A stretch of 64,000 nucleotides of DNA from an uncultured Fluviicola sp. (GCF_902168135.1 NZ_CABHOL010000017.1:1-64000); one strand, 5' to 3'. Counted from the stretch's first letter, positions 25,452-34,599 are shown. The notes: generated by a model from the letters alone, not told the origin. Numbers and translations are program-made.

Positions 25452-26033
25452 ATGAAAAAATTTCCGCTCTTTTTGTTGTTTTTAACTCTTTCGCTGGTTG
25501 CTGTTCGCTGTGGTGATTCTGAGGAAGGTAAAGAATTGACTGATGAGGAATTGTATGAGTTCCAGGGTTTTTCCATGAAGCCGTATGACATTCCGGTTAT
25601 GATTATGCTGCCGGATGAAACTGCAAATATCGGTGCATCTACACAGCCTGAGATTATTCACGTGGAAGATGATTTTAAATGGGAATTAATGGTTGGACCT
25701 AATTTTCATATGATTATTGATGACTGGGGATCTGATCGTGAAATGGTTTCTTCCGAGAAGAAACGTTTGGCCGGTTTGAACTTTTATAAAATCAAATACC
25801 TGGTGGATGAGCCTGATTTCATTTTATACGAACGCGAATTGAAAGTGGACGGTAAAAAAGGCGCTTCGAAATCTGTTGGGGTAGAGCACAAGACTTATCA
25901 TGTTTACGGGCAAAAGGTAATTGATGGAATTACCTATGTATTCAGAAGCCGTGATGACGGATTTGAGAAAATCATTATCGACCTGATGGCCAAATCGATC
26001 AAATCGGTGAAGCCGTTGAAAGGGAATTCATAA
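25452..26033 (+). CDS. putative lipoprotein, 193 aa
   Basis: A hydrophobic signal (FPLFLLFLTLSLVAVRC) ends at a Cys at residue 20. The Arg at -1 is unusual for a lipobox, so lipidation is likely but not certain. The mature protein is acidic and mixed alpha/beta, with no cysteine pattern. I do not recognise the family. It is divergent from the CarH-like gene, and light control is possible through the shared intergenic region, but nothing shows this directly. Confidence 0.7.
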   Translation: MKKFPLFLLFLTLSLVAVRCGDSEEGKELTDEELYEFQGFSMKPYDIPVMIMLPDETANIGASTQPEIIHVEDDFKWELMVGPNFHMIIDDWGSDREMVSSEKKRLAGLNFYKIKYLVDEPDFILYERELKVDGKKGASKSVGVEHKTYHVYGQKVIDGITYVFRSRDDGFEKIIIDLMAKSIKSVKPLKGNS

Positions 26034-26059
26034 TCGCACCCCTACTTTTTTTGGATAAA

Positions 26060-26809
26060 TCATTTTTTGTAAAATGTGGCTTCAACCCGTCGGTTCGCTT
26101 GCCGCTGCCATTCAGAATCATCCGGATACAAGGGTTTTTTGTTTCCGTATCCGATTGTTGTAATCCGGTCGCTTGAGATATTTCCTTCCAGGATAAGGAT
26201 TTGTTTGACCTTTTCTGCGCGTTTCCCGGAAAGGTTTTGAGTATCTGTTCCACAGCAAACATGTCCCGCAAGTGTTACTTGCAAGTCTTTGTCGGATTTG
26301 AGCGTTTCTATCAGGAACTGAATGTCTGCGTTGGAGCTCTTGATTAACTCGTCCATTCCATAAACAAATTGAATTCCAAGCTTGATTGGCACATTCAATT
26401 CGAATGTCCTGTTTTTAGCAGTTGTTTTTCGTGATACCAAAATATCTACCCGTCGTTTATCTGCATCGGATCGTTGAGAAAGATCTTCACCTATAGCGAC
26501 TTCTGTCCGGATGGTGAATTGGTTCGGATAGGTTTTGTTCAGGAACTTCTTAGCTGCATCCAATCGTGCTTCAGCTAATTTGATATTGTATTCTTTAGAA
26601 CCGGTCGAATCTGTATATGCCCTGAGAACCAATGACTGGTTTTTAAGCGCCGAAAGTTTCGTTTTGGTTTCTGAATTGTGTTGGTCCTGAAAAGAGATTT
26701 CACGACTATTGAACCCGAAATGGAAAGACATCGAATCAATAGATGCCTTCGATTGAGCGAATGACAAAGCAGGTGCGAGGATGAGAAGTGAATGTAAGAG
26801 TCCTTTCAT
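26060..26809 (-). CDS. OmpA-family protein, periplasmic/outer membrane
   Basis: The ATG at 26809 gives a clean signal peptide (MKGLLHSLLILAPALSFAQ). The longer frame runs back through a terminator hairpin and is rejected. The C-terminal 100 residues form an OmpA-like peptidoglycan-binding domain (DKDLQVTLAGHVCCGTDTQN, LSGKRAEKVKQILI, then ITTIGYGNKKPLYPDDSEWQ and RQANRRVEATF). The N-terminal half is a second OmpA-like module (LVLRAYTDSTGSKEYNIKLA, then RRVDILVSRK). Two OmpA modules in tandem without a barrel is uncommon. It lies downstream of lysC, from which a strong terminator separates it. Confidence 0.85.
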   Translation of the reverse strand: MKGLLHSLLILAPALSFAQSKASIDSMSFHFGFNSREISFQDQHNSETKTKLSALKNQSLVLRAYTDSTGSKEYNIKLAEARLDAAKKFLNKTYPNQFTIRTEVAIGEDLSQRSDADKRRVDILVSRKTTAKNRTFELNVPIKLGIQFVYGMDELIKSSNADIQFLIETLKSDKDLQVTLAGHVCCGTDTQNLSGKRAEKVKQILILEGNISSDRITTIGYGNKKPLYPDDSEWQRQANRRVEATFYKK

Positions 26810-26853
26810 AAGTTTTTTCAAAGTTGATAATGTAAACTTAGGGGATTCGTTAC

Positions 26854-26897
26854 AAAAACAAGTAAGCACGCAAGGCATTGCGTGCTTACTTGTTTTT
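26854..26897 (-). terminator. strong terminator overlapping the lysC stop codon
   Basis: This has perfect 20-nt arms (26854-26873 and 26878-26897) with a 4-nt loop, flanked by A5 and T5. The right arm contains the last three codons and stop of lysC (stop at 26886-26888). Confidence 0.8.
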
Positions 26898-28157
26898 CAT
26901 GACCATGCGGATGGTTTGTCTGGTCCGCTGTTCCAAAAGAATGTCTTTGTCAACAGTTACACGATCAATAGTTGCCTGGTCGTAATGGCGAATAGTAACT
27001 AATTCCAGTCCTTCATTGTAGCGGACCGTATATTGATCTTTGAATTTTTCAACCAGTTTCATCGGATCCGTTTTGGATCTGTCAAATAAGATTGAGAAGC
27101 TCAGTGCTGAATTCTGCATCAAATTAATTTTCACCCCGTAGAATGCCAGTTGCTGGAAAATGTCCCCAAGGTTTTCTTCAACAATGAAAGAAAAATCTTT
27201 CGGTGTAAAGGACATCAATACCTGGTCCATTTTGAAAATAAAGGATGGAACAAGGTGGTCAAAATCCATGGATTCCTGGATGACTGTTCCTTCGGCACTC
27301 GGGTCAATAAATGATTTTACATACAATGGAATTCCCTTATTCTGAAGCGGTTTGATTGTTTTCGGGTGAATAACACTTGCTCCGTAATAAGAAAGTTCAA
27401 TGGCTTCCTTGAAAGAAATTTTCTGGAGTTTGATCGTGTCGTCGAACCATTTCGGATCTGCATTCAACATTCCCGGAACGTCTTTCCAGATCGTAACACC
27501 CGAAGCATTGGTGCAATAAGCTAAAATCCCCGCAGTGAAATCAGAGCCTTCTCTTCCCAGTGTTGTTGTAAAACCTTCGGAAGTGTGACCAATAAAACCT
27601 TGCGTGATTGCAATGCGCTTGTCTTTGAATAAAGGCAGTAATCGTTCTTTTACCAAAGCTTCAGTTTTCGCCCAGTCGACTTCTCCTTCGCGGTATTCAT
27701 GATTGGTACGGATAATCTTTCTGCAATCTACCCAGGCAGTTACATGTCCTTCTTCTTTCATGAAAGCCTCAACAATCATAGTTGACAAAACCTCTCCCAA
27801 AGAAACGATCTGATCATACTCGAAGTTATAATTATCCGAAAGCGGCTGGTGAAAGCGTTTTTTCAGGGATTCGAAGAGTTCATCCATCTGCTGGTAAATG
27901 AAATAATGCTTCTCCGGGAATAAATCGGCAACGATCAATTGATGAAATTGGTAGCGGTCCTCAATCAATTCCATATAACGTTTCTCATTCCTGTTCCATA
28001 GACAATCTACAATCTCCTCCATTGCATTGGTTGTTTTTCCCATCGCGGATACAACAACAATCAATTGGTCTTTAGGGAAAAGGGAAAGAATGCGTGATAC
28101 ATTCCTTACTGCATTGGCGTCTTTCACGGAAGCTCCACCAAATTTGAAAACGTTCAT
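26886..28157 (-). CDS. lysC: aspartate kinase
   Basis: This enzyme phosphorylates aspartate, the entry to lysine, threonine and methionine synthesis and to diaminopimelate for peptidoglycan. It has 423 residues and is monofunctional. The ATP site is VFKFGGASVKDANAV. The catalytic region includes GFIGHTSEGFTTTLGREGSD and DVPGMLNADPKW. C-terminal ACT domains lie at about 305-415. It is a single gene with its own terminator, with no homoserine dehydrogenase fusion. No lysine-riboswitch-like leader is seen in the 220 bp upstream. Confidence 0.93.
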   Translation of the reverse strand: MNVFKFGGASVKDANAVRNVSRILSLFPKDQLIVVVSAMGKTTNAMEEIVDCLWNRNEKRYMELIEDRYQFHQLIVADLFPEKHYFIYQQMDELFESLKKRFHQPLSDNYNFEYDQIVSLGEVLSTMIVEAFMKEEGHVTAWVDCRKIIRTNHEYREGEVDWAKTEALVKERLLPLFKDKRIAITQGFIGHTSEGFTTTLGREGSDFTAGILAYCTNASGVTIWKDVPGMLNADPKWFDDTIKLQKISFKEAIELSYYGASVIHPKTIKPLQNKGIPLYVKSFIDPSAEGTVIQESMDFDHLVPSFIFKMDQVLMSFTPKDFSFIVEENLGDIFQQLAFYGVKINLMQNSALSFSILFDRSKTDPMKLVEKFKDQYTVRYNEGLELVTIRHYDQATIDRVTVDKDILLEQRTRQTIRMVMKNK

Positions 28158-28324
28158 CTGAAATTAATTTTCGGCAAAAATAATCCAAAAACAATTCCAA
28201 TGATTCTGTAAAATTAAATTATCACAATTTTTTAGAAATAAAACATAAAGTGTTAAATGTTTAATTTTGATTTATTGGTTGTGAAAAAACAGGTTTTGAC
28301 TTAAGCGTGTCAAAGAGAATAAAA

Positions 28325-28358
28325 AAGGCCTCCGTCGATTGAGGGAAGCCTTGCGTTT
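28325..28358 (-). terminator. terminator after the YceI-like gene
   Basis: The imperfect stem AAGGCCTCC / GAGGGAAGCCTT has T-rich flanks on both strands, between the YceI stop (28379) and lysC upstream region. Confidence 0.55.
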
Positions 28359-28378
28359 TTTTTAATGTATTTTATTAA

Positions 28379-28990
28379 CTATTTAGCCTTCATAACGAGG
28401 TTCAATTCAAATTCAACATCCGGTTTGATGTATTGGGTTTCTTTTCCAGGTTCTTTTCCGGGTTGGAAACCTTCTGCTTTCATCGGTGAAAAATCAACCG
28501 TGAATTTTCCTTTTGCGGTTAATTCTTTGTCTGTCTTTTTAACTTTAACCGGCATTTTAGCGGGAACTTCTTTTCCGGCAACTTTAAGCGTAGCGTCAAT
28601 TTCCTTGTCAGAAATACTATTTATAACAACATCTACATTCGGGAATTGAGCTGTATTGAATAACCCTTCTCCCATGATTGAGCTGTTCAGGTCTTCCGAG
28701 CCCATTTCGGGAGTTAATTCATTTTTGATTGTGTTCATATCGACTGTGAAGCTCCCGGTTTCGAAAGTTTCGCCTTTGTAACTCATGGATCCGCTGGATA
28801 TATTGACAGTACCGTTGTGGGAGTGCCCGTCTGCTGCATACGTACCTTTCCATTTCAAGGTAGTAGCATTTGCATCCAATGTATAAGTGACTGGAGTTTC
28901 TTCCGAATTTTCTTCTGTTGAAGCTCCGCAAGCGGTCATTCCAAAAGCGATAAATGCCAGGGATGCGGCATAAAAAATAGTTTTCTTCAT
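28379..28990 (-). CDS. YceI-family lipoprotein
   Basis: The signal with lipobox is FIAFGMTACGAS (Cys at about residue 21). The YceI fold follows: TYTLDANATTLKWKGTYAAD, HNGTVNISSGSMSY, FTVDMNTIKN, then FPNVDVVINSI and KGKFTVDFSPM. YceI proteins are lipocalin-like isoprenoid binders; polyisoprenoid binding is family knowledge and not shown here. It has 203 residues, typical length, and is divergent from ftsX. Confidence 0.9.
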   Translation of the reverse strand: MKKTIFYAASLAFIAFGMTACGASTEENSEETPVTYTLDANATTLKWKGTYAADGHSHNGTVNISSGSMSYKGETFETGSFTVDMNTIKNELTPEMGSEDLNSSIMGEGLFNTAQFPNVDVVINSISDKEIDATLKVAGKEVPAKMPVKVKKTDKELTAKGKFTVDFSPMKAEGFQPGKEPGKETQYIKPDVEFELNLVMKAK

Positions 28991-29138
28991 AGGGTTTACG
29001 AATTAAAGTTTTTACAAAATAGGCGTTTTTTAGTTATGAAGTCAGCAAAATTTGAGAAAGCTGAAAATTTGTTCATTTCTTCGTTAATAGCTTCTCAAAT
29101 TCGTCAAAGAGTATGTGTTGAAAAAGTGTAATTTCGTG

Positions 29139-30032
29139 ATGATGAGTAAAGGAATCGAAAAAACAGGAAAGAAAGGACTGCGAACCAGTTACATTTCAAC
29201 CGTAATTGGAATTTCGCTGGTCTTGTTTATGATTGGTTTGGTCCTTGCCGGAGTTATCGGTCTGGATTCACTGCAAAAACAGGCGCGCGAGAACCTGCAT
29301 GGTGACCTGTTCTTTAAATCGGAATATAATCCGGGAGATATTAAGCAGGTTGCCCAGGAACTGAAATCCTGGAACTGCTTTAAAGAAGTTGTGTTTGTTT
29401 CGCCGGAACGTGCCATCGATGAGTTTAAAGGCTCGGACCAGAATTCGGCTGAAATTCTTGCCATTTTTGAAGGAGAAAACCCACTTCCTCCGACTATTAA
29501 CTTCAGACCGGTTAGCTCTTATGTGACAAAAAAAGGGATGAAGGAAATTGAAACACGTCTGAATAGTAAGTACGGAGATATGCTTGCTGAAGTAAATTAC
29601 GATAAGGCTGCCCTGGAGGAGGTGAATTTAGGTTTCAAGCAATTTGCTTTCCTGATTTTGATAGTTGCATCGTTATTAATTGTGATTGCTGTTGCTATGA
29701 TCAATAATACGATCCGACTGGCTCTTTATTCCAAGCGTTTTACAATCAAAACCATGCAATTGGTAGGAGCTACAAGTGGTTTTATCAGGAGGCCATTCTT
29801 AAAACAAGCCATTTTCCAGGGAATTGTTTCCGGAATTATCGGAATGGCTTTTCTGATGACCGTGTTTTTTGCATTGAACAATGTCCTTGATATTGTCGAA
29901 ATTGATATGAAACTGCTCGATGTGCTGCTGCTGTTTGCTTCCTTGTTGATTATCGGTTGTCTGCTAACGGTTGTTTCTACCTGGTTTGCGCTAAACAAAT
30001 ATTTACGTGCGAAATTGGATGATTTATATTAA
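29139..30032 (+). CDS. ftsX: cell division protein FtsX
   Basis: This membrane partner of FtsE controls peptidoglycan hydrolases at the septum. The preferred start is ATG 29139 (or 29142); the frame extends to a GTG at 29115 but that overlaps a TAATTTCG -7-like box. One N-terminal helix (STVIGISLVLFMIGLVLAGV), an external domain (residues about 45-165, with FVSPERAIDEFKG and NPLPPTINFRP), then three C-terminal helices. LVGATSGFIRRPFLKQAIFQ is the FtsX cytoplasmic-loop signature. ftsE is not nearby, as in other Bacteroidetes. Confidence 0.93.
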   Translation: MMSKGIEKTGKKGLRTSYISTVIGISLVLFMIGLVLAGVIGLDSLQKQARENLHGDLFFKSEYNPGDIKQVAQELKSWNCFKEVVFVSPERAIDEFKGSDQNSAEILAIFEGENPLPPTINFRPVSSYVTKKGMKEIETRLNSKYGDMLAEVNYDKAALEEVNLGFKQFAFLILIVASLLIVIAVAMINNTIRLALYSKRFTIKTMQLVGATSGFIRRPFLKQAIFQGIVSGIIGMAFLMTVFFALNNVLDIVEIDMKLLDVLLLFASLLIIGCLLTVVSTWFALNKYLRAKLDDLY

Positions 30033-30056
30033 TTTAGCGACACATTCATTTATATC

Positions 30057-30305
30057 ATGAACAATAAATTCGACTTTCCTATTAAAAAAGAAAACCTGCG
30101 GATCATTTTCATCGGTTTGGCAATTAACATCATCGGCTACCTGTTAATGATTGGCGGTGGCGCGGATAACCCTTCCGAATTTCATGAAAAGGAATTGTTT
30201 TCTACCGTTCGAATTACAGTTGCTCCGATTTTAATTGTGGCTGGTTTCGTCGTAATGATTTACGGCATCATGAAGAAAGCAAAAGATTCTAACTCCCAAG
30301 AATAA
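30057..30305 (+). CDS. DUF3098 family small membrane protein
   Basis: The protein has 82 residues with two transmembrane helices (RIIFIGLAINIIGYLLMIGG and TVAPILIVAGFVVMIYGIM) and an intervening loop NPSEFHEKELFS typical of DUF3098. Function unknown. It lies 24 bp after ftsX and 7 bp before uppP, the conserved Bacteroidetes order, suggesting a link to cell-wall assembly. Confidence 0.88.
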   Translation: MNNKFDFPIKKENLRIIFIGLAINIIGYLLMIGGGADNPSEFHEKELFSTVRITVAPILIVAGFVVMIYGIMKKAKDSNSQE

Positions 30306-30312
30306 ATAATCC

Positions 30313-31125
30313 ATGAATTGGTTTGAAGCAATTATATTGGCTCTCATTGAGGGCCTAACCGAGTTTTTGCCTGTTTCATCAACAGGGCATATGATCTTTG
30401 CGAGTTCTATTGCTGAAATCCAGGACAGTGCATTTATTAAGATGTTCCAGGTGTCGATTCAATTCGGGGCAATTCTGGCGGTTGTTTTCTTATATTGGAA
30501 AAAATTCTTTAAAGAAACCTCCTTCCAATTTTATTTAAAGCTTGGTTTTGCTGTAATTCCTGCACTGGTGCTGGGATTATTCTTTGATGATTTGATCGAA
30601 AGTGTCTTGGAAAAACCAGTTCCGATTGCAATTACATTGATTGTTGGAGGAGTTGTATTGGTGTTTATTGACCGTTTTTTCGGTACTCCGCGTATTGTGA
30701 AAGAAGAGAATATTTCATTCCGGAAGGCGATTATTATTGGTTTCTGGCAATGTTTGGCAATGATGCCCGGAACAAGTCGTTCCGCAGCCTCGATTATTGG
30801 AGGTATGCAGCAGGGATTGTCCCGGAAAACCGCTGCTGAATTTAGTTTTTTCCTTGCAGTGCCAACCATGCTGGCAGTTACATGTTATTCTGTTTTCCTG
30901 AAGAAATGGACTGTGAGCCCGACCGTTGAACAAAAGGGGTATGAGATGATCCTTGCGTCAAACCAATCGCTGATGTTTTTCCTGATCGGGAATATCGTTG
31001 CGTTTATTGTAGCGGTGTTGGCGATCAAGTTCTTTATCGGTATCCTGAATAAATATGGCTTTAAAGTTTGGGGTTGGTACCGAATAGTTGCAGGAAGCTT
31101 ATTGTTGCTTTATTTCTTATTGTAA
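30313..31125 (+). CDS. uppP: undecaprenyl-diphosphatase
   Basis: This enzyme recycles undecaprenyl pyrophosphate to the monophosphate carrier for peptidoglycan and surface polysaccharide. It is a 270-residue polytopic protein with both signatures: ALIEGLTEFLPVSSTGHMIF and CLAMMPGTSRSAASIIGGMQ. It belongs to the ftsX-DUF3098-uppP-truB run, and the truB ATG follows its stop by 1 bp. Confidence 0.96.
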   Translation: MNWFEAIILALIEGLTEFLPVSSTGHMIFASSIAEIQDSAFIKMFQVSIQFGAILAVVFLYWKKFFKETSFQFYLKLGFAVIPALVLGLFFDDLIESVLEKPVPIAITLIVGGVVLVFIDRFFGTPRIVKEENISFRKAIIIGFWQCLAMMPGTSRSAASIIGGMQQGLSRKTAAEFSFFLAVPTMLAVTCYSVFLKKWTVSPTVEQKGYEMILASNQSLMFFLIGNIVAFIVAVLAIKFFIGILNKYGFKVWGWYRIVAGSLLLLYFLL

Positions 31126-31126
31126 T

Positions 31127-31822
31127 ATGATTACAGAATTTGCTCAGGGAAGCACCATTTTGGTGGATAAACCTTTTGAATGGACTTCTTTTGATGCGGT
31201 CAATAAACTGCGTTGGCATTTACGTAAGAGGTTGGGAGTTAAAAAGCTCAAGGTCGGTCATGCCGGAACATTGGATCCTTTGGCAACTGGTTTGTTAGTG
31301 ATCTGCATTGGGAAACACACCAAACTGATCGAGGGGCTCACTTCGGATGCAAAAACATACACAGGAACTTTCCTTTTGGGCAAAACAACTCCTTCGTATG
31401 ATTTGGAAACAGCGTACAATTCAGAGAAAGATACTTCAGGTATTACTTCGGAACGATTGGAGGAAGTCCGTCAAAGTTTCCTGGGAGTGCAGCAGCAGGT
31501 CCCACCTTTATTCTCAGCGAAACAAATCAATGGTAAGCGCGCTTATGATTATGCGAGAGCAGGAATTGAGAAAGAATTAAAACCCAATACGATTGAAGTG
31601 ATGGATTTCAAAATTGATGCTTCTCGTTTTCCCGAAGTTGATTTTGAGATTTCTTGTTCAAAAGGGACTTACATTCGTTCGATTGCTCATGATTTCGGGC
31701 AAAAATTGGGGTGTGGAGCTACGCTCATAGCATTGCGAAGAACCAAATCAGGTATTTACGATATCAAAGATTCCAGGAGTGTTGAAGAATGGATCTCATT
31801 CATTGAAGAACAACCTTTGTAA
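31127..31822 (+). CDS. truB: tRNA pseudouridine-55 synthase
   Basis: This enzyme makes pseudouridine 55 in the T-loop of tRNAs. It has 231 residues from the ATG at 31127. The catalytic Asp lies in KVGHAGTLDPLATGLLV. KPFEWTSFDAVNKLR at the N-terminus and VPPLFSAKQINGKRAYDYAR are family motifs. The upstream extension inside uppP is discarded. The queA promoter overlaps its 3' end. Confidence 0.95.
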   Translation: MITEFAQGSTILVDKPFEWTSFDAVNKLRWHLRKRLGVKKLKVGHAGTLDPLATGLLVICIGKHTKLIEGLTSDAKTYTGTFLLGKTTPSYDLETAYNSEKDTSGITSERLEEVRQSFLGVQQQVPPLFSAKQINGKRAYDYARAGIEKELKPNTIEVMDFKIDASRFPEVDFEISCSKGTYIRSIAHDFGQKLGCGATLIALRRTKSGIYDIKDSRSVEEWISFIEEQPL

Positions 31823-31846
31823 ATAGCCTGATTTTTTGTAATTTTG
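31816..31846 (+). promoter_or_regulatory. queA promoter TTTG-N19-TAATTTTG
   Basis: TTTG (31816-31819, inside the last codons of truB) and TAATTTTG (31839-31846) have the ideal 19-nt spacing. The -7 box is 38 nt before the first ATG of queA. Confidence 0.65.
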
Positions 31847-31884
31847 CCCACTTTTGATTTAAAGCAGATAAAAATACAGCTTGT

Positions 31885-32943
31885 ATGAATAAAATGAAGC
31901 TTTCTGAATTCAGTTTTGACCTTCCGGACGAACTGATTGCTGAATACCCAAGTGAAAACCGTGATGAAGCACGATTGATGGTTATCCACCGAGATACCGG
32001 AAAAATTGAGCACCGTTTGTTTAAGGATATTATCAACTACTTCGGAGAAGGTGATGTGATGATTATGAACAATACACGTGTATTTCCAGCTCGTATGTAC
32101 GGGAACAAAGAGAAAACGGGTGCTAAGATCGAGGTATTCTTATTGCGAGAATTGAACCGTGAAAGTTTGTTGTGGGATGTATTGGTAGACCCTGCACGAA
32201 AAATCAGAATCGGTAATAAATTGTATTTTGGTGATGATGATTCATTGGTTGCGGAAGTAATTGATAATACAACCTCACGAGGACGAACACTTAGATTCTT
32301 ATTTGACGGTCCTTACGAGGAATTTAAAGCGAAAATTACAGAACTTGGAGAAACTCCGCTTCCGAAATATATCAAGCGTGATGTGGAAGAGGCTGATGAG
32401 GAGAGATACCAAACAATCTATGCTAAAGAAGAGGGAGCTGTTGCAGCGCCGACTGCAGGATTACATTTCTCACGTGAATTGTTGAAGCGTTTGGAATTGA
32501 AAGGTGTCAACTTTGCTGAGGTTACATTACATGTTGGATTGGGGACATTCCGTTCGGTGGAAGTAGAAGATCTGACAAAGCATAAAATGGACTCGGAGCA
32601 GGTGATTATTACCGAGAAAGCTGCAAATATCGTTAACGAAGCGAAAAGAAATAAGAAACGTGTTTGTGCTATCGGAACAACGTCTATGCGCGCAGTAGAG
32701 ACTTCAGTTTCTACAGATAACATGCTAAAAGCATTTGATGGCTGGACAAATAAATTCATTTTCCCACCATACGATTTCAGTATTGCAGACAGTTTGGTAA
32801 CAAACTTCCATACACCACTCTCTACATTGTTAATGATGATTTCTGCTTTTTGTGGACATGACTTAATGATGGAAGCCTATCATGAAGCAATTAAAGAAAA
32901 ATATAAGTTCTATTCGTACGGAGATGCGATGTTGATACTTTAA
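31885..32943 (+). CDS. queA: S-adenosylmethionine:tRNA ribosyltransferase-isomerase
   Basis: This enzyme transfers and isomerises the SAM ribosyl group onto preQ1-tRNA to give epoxyqueuosine. It has 352 residues; Met4 (31894) is an equally good start, giving the standard [19 protein letters not shown]. Family motifs are [33 protein letters not shown] and [11 protein letters not shown]. It ends at a strong terminator. A QueD-like gene lies 10 kb upstream. Confidence 0.96.
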   Translation: MNKMKLSEFSFDLPDELIAEYPSENRDEARLMVIHRDTGKIEHRLFKDIINYFGEGDVMIMNNTRVFPARMYGNKEKTGAKIEVFLLRELNRESLLWDVLVDPARKIRIGNKLYFGDDDSLVAEVIDNTTSRGRTLRFLFDGPYEEFKAKITELGETPLPKYIKRDVEEADEERYQTIYAKEEGAVAAPTAGLHFSRELLKRLELKGVNFAEVTLHVGLGTFRSVEVEDLTKHKMDSEQVIITEKAANIVNEAKRNKKRVCAIGTTSMRAVETSVSTDNMLKAFDGWTNKFIFPPYDFSIADSLVTNFHTPLSTLLMMISAFCGHDLMMEAYHEAIKEKYKFYSYGDAMLIL

Positions 32944-32947
32944 GAAG

Positions 32948-32987
32948 TTCCCCGAAAAAGTGAGAAAATTTTTTCGGGGATTTTTTT
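32948..32987 (+). terminator. queA terminator
   Basis: The stem CCCCGAAAAA / TTTTTCGGGG (32950-32979) is followed by T7, right after the queA stop. Confidence 0.8.
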
Positions 32988-33003
32988 ACCTGAAAAAATT
33001 GAC

Positions 33004-33011
33004 TAAATTTG
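33004..33011 (+). promoter_or_regulatory. candidate -7 box TAAATTTG for the Fic gene
   Basis: This matches TAnnTTTG and lies 20 nt before the ATG. No clear -33 TTTG was seen. Confidence 0.4.
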
Positions 33012-33031
33012 TCTAAAATAATTTGGTCAAA

Positions 33032-34102
33032 ATGAGTTTAGGATCAGTTTTTAAGGAAGCACGCTTGCAGTTCAACTACACCTTGAAAGAACTTTCAAAT
33101 CTTTCAGGAATAGATACAGCTTTACTGAATAAGTATGAAAAAGGAGAGAGACAGCCTTCTGAAAAGCATCTTCAATTACTCATTTTACATTTAGATTTGG
33201 ATGAAGATGATACTAAAGCAACCTGGATAGGCGAGCGAATATATGCTTTATTTGATGATGACAGCCGTTTGTTTGAAAAGGCAATGCAAGTCGCAGAGAA
33301 ACGTGTCAGGTATAACCGTAAAAACAAAACAAAGCATGAGAAATCCATTTCTTCAGAATTGAGTGAATTGCTGCAGGAATGTTCACATTTATTAAGCACA
33401 TGGTCATCGAAGCGCCCTTTGAATCAGTTACAACTGAAGAAAATGGAAGAGTATTTCAATTTGAATTATACTTATGAGAGTAATCGAATTGAAGGAAATA
33501 CCTTGACCTTACAGGAAACCTACCTGGTAGTTAATGATGGAATTACCGTTGGCGGGAAATCTGTTCGGGAACATTTAGAAGCAATTAATCATGCTGAAGC
33601 GATCAGTTACCTGGGAGAAATCATTCAGAATAAAACCGTTTTTTCGGAGCGAGTCCTGAAAGAAATCCACTACTTGATCCTAAAAGGAATAGATCGTGAG
33701 AATGCCGGGGTTTATCGGGCTATAGGTGTACGCATTTCCGGGAGCAGCCATCTTCCGCCGGAGCCATACCTGCTTAATCCATTGATGGAAGAAGTCTTTG
33801 TGTATTATAAAGAAAACAAGTCAATTCTCCATCCGGTTATTCTCGCGGCAGAAATGCACGAGCGCATAGTTCGGATTCATCCCTTTATAGATGGCAATGG
33901 CAGAACCTGCAGGTTAATTATGAACCTCATTTTGATGCAGCATGGTTATCCGATCGCCAATATTAAGGGAGAGCTGGAAAATCGTCTTCGTTATTACAAT
34001 GCCTTGGAAACGGCTTCTGAAGATAACAAGAACGCATTCCATACTCTAATTGCAGAAACGGTCATTCATGCATTAAAGGAACACATTGCTCTTTGTGGTT
34101 AG
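33032..34102 (+). CDS. Fic family protein with N-terminal XRE helix-turn-helix
   Basis: This is a probable AMPylating enzyme acting in the cytoplasm. I chose ATG 33032 over an in-frame TTG at 33023. An XRE-type HTH covers about residues 5-55 (LKELSNLSGIDTALLNKYEK). The inhibitory helix motif S-x-x-x-E-G is in ESNRIEGNTLT and lies before the Fic core, as in class II Fic proteins. The active site HPFIDGNGRTCR contains every catalytic residue of HxFx(D/E)GNGRxxR. The HTH suggests DNA binding, perhaps autoregulation. No partner antitoxin gene is adjacent, consistent with built-in inhibition. Confidence 0.93.
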   Translation: MSLGSVFKEARLQFNYTLKELSNLSGIDTALLNKYEKGERQPSEKHLQLLILHLDLDEDDTKATWIGERIYALFDDDSRLFEKAMQVAEKRVRYNRKNKTKHEKSISSELSELLQECSHLLSTWSSKRPLNQLQLKKMEEYFNLNYTYESNRIEGNTLTLQETYLVVNDGITVGGKSVREHLEAINHAEAISYLGEIIQNKTVFSERVLKEIHYLILKGIDRENAGVYRAIGVRISGSSHLPPEPYLLNPLMEEVFVYYKENKSILHPVILAAEMHERIVRIHPFIDGNGRTCRLIMNLILMQHGYPIANIKGELENRLRYYNALETASEDNKNAFHTLIAETVIHALKEHIALCG

Positions 34103-34106
34103 GCAT

Positions 34107-34141
34107 AAAAAAATCTTGCTTGAGAAAAGCAAGATTTTTTT
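34107..34141. terminator. bidirectional terminator between Fic and CoA-binding genes
   Basis: AAAAAATCTTGCTT (34108-34121) pairs with AAGCAAGATTTTTT (34127-34140), between convergent genes. Confidence 0.8.
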
Positions 34142-34145
34142 TGTT

Positions 34146-34505
34146 CTAGTAATTTCCAATAGATAGCATCACCAATGTACAGGCGATTTCAGGATGGATT
34201 TTGGCAGCTCTCAGTTTTTCAATAAACTCCGGATTCTCGGTTCCCGGATTGAAAATCACCCTGTTTGGTTTCAGGGCGATGATTTTATCTATGTATTCTT
34301 TCTGATTTTGAGGTCCCAGATATAACGTAACTGTTTCAATATCCCAATCCGGATTCCATTCCGTTTCAATATCAACATCCAATACCGTACCTGCTTTCTG
34401 TCCGAAGGCAACTACCGGATATTTGTGACTTCTTAATGCGCGTATCGCTCTGTTGGCGTAACGATCTTCCTTCGTTGTTGCTCCTATGACCAATGTTTGT
34501 TCCAT
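34146..34505 (-). CDS. CoA-binding domain protein (YccU-like)
   Basis: This is a 119-residue single Rossmann domain of the CoA_binding_2 type: TLVIGATTKEDRYANRAIRA, YPVVAFGQKAG, VTLYLGPQNQKEY and RVIFNPGTENPEF. The cellular role of this family is not settled; nucleotide-CoA binding is inferred from the fold. It is monocistronic between two terminators. Confidence 0.88.
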   Translation of the reverse strand: MEQTLVIGATTKEDRYANRAIRALRSHKYPVVAFGQKAGTVLDVDIETEWNPDWDIETVTLYLGPQNQKEYIDKIIALKPNRVIFNPGTENPEFIEKLRAAKIHPEIACTLVMLSIGNY

Positions 34506-34552
34506 TTGAATGTTCTTTCTTTTGTATACTTTAAGTTACGAATTATTCCATA

Positions 34553-34580
34553 AAAAAAGACACTCAAAAGAGTGCCTTTC
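34553..34580 (-). terminator. terminator after the OmpA-type lipoprotein gene
   Basis: GGCACTC-TTTT-GAGTGTC with a T7 run on the minus strand (one G-T pair in the stem), 20 bp past the stop at 34600. Confidence 0.7.
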
Positions 34581-34599
34581 TTGGATGTCCATCTGTAAA

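Noticed and set aside
28158-28378. Possible lysine riboswitch before lysC
   Set aside because: The leader is short and AT-rich, with only a terminator hairpin belonging to the YceI gene. The large multi-helix lysine element is not seen.
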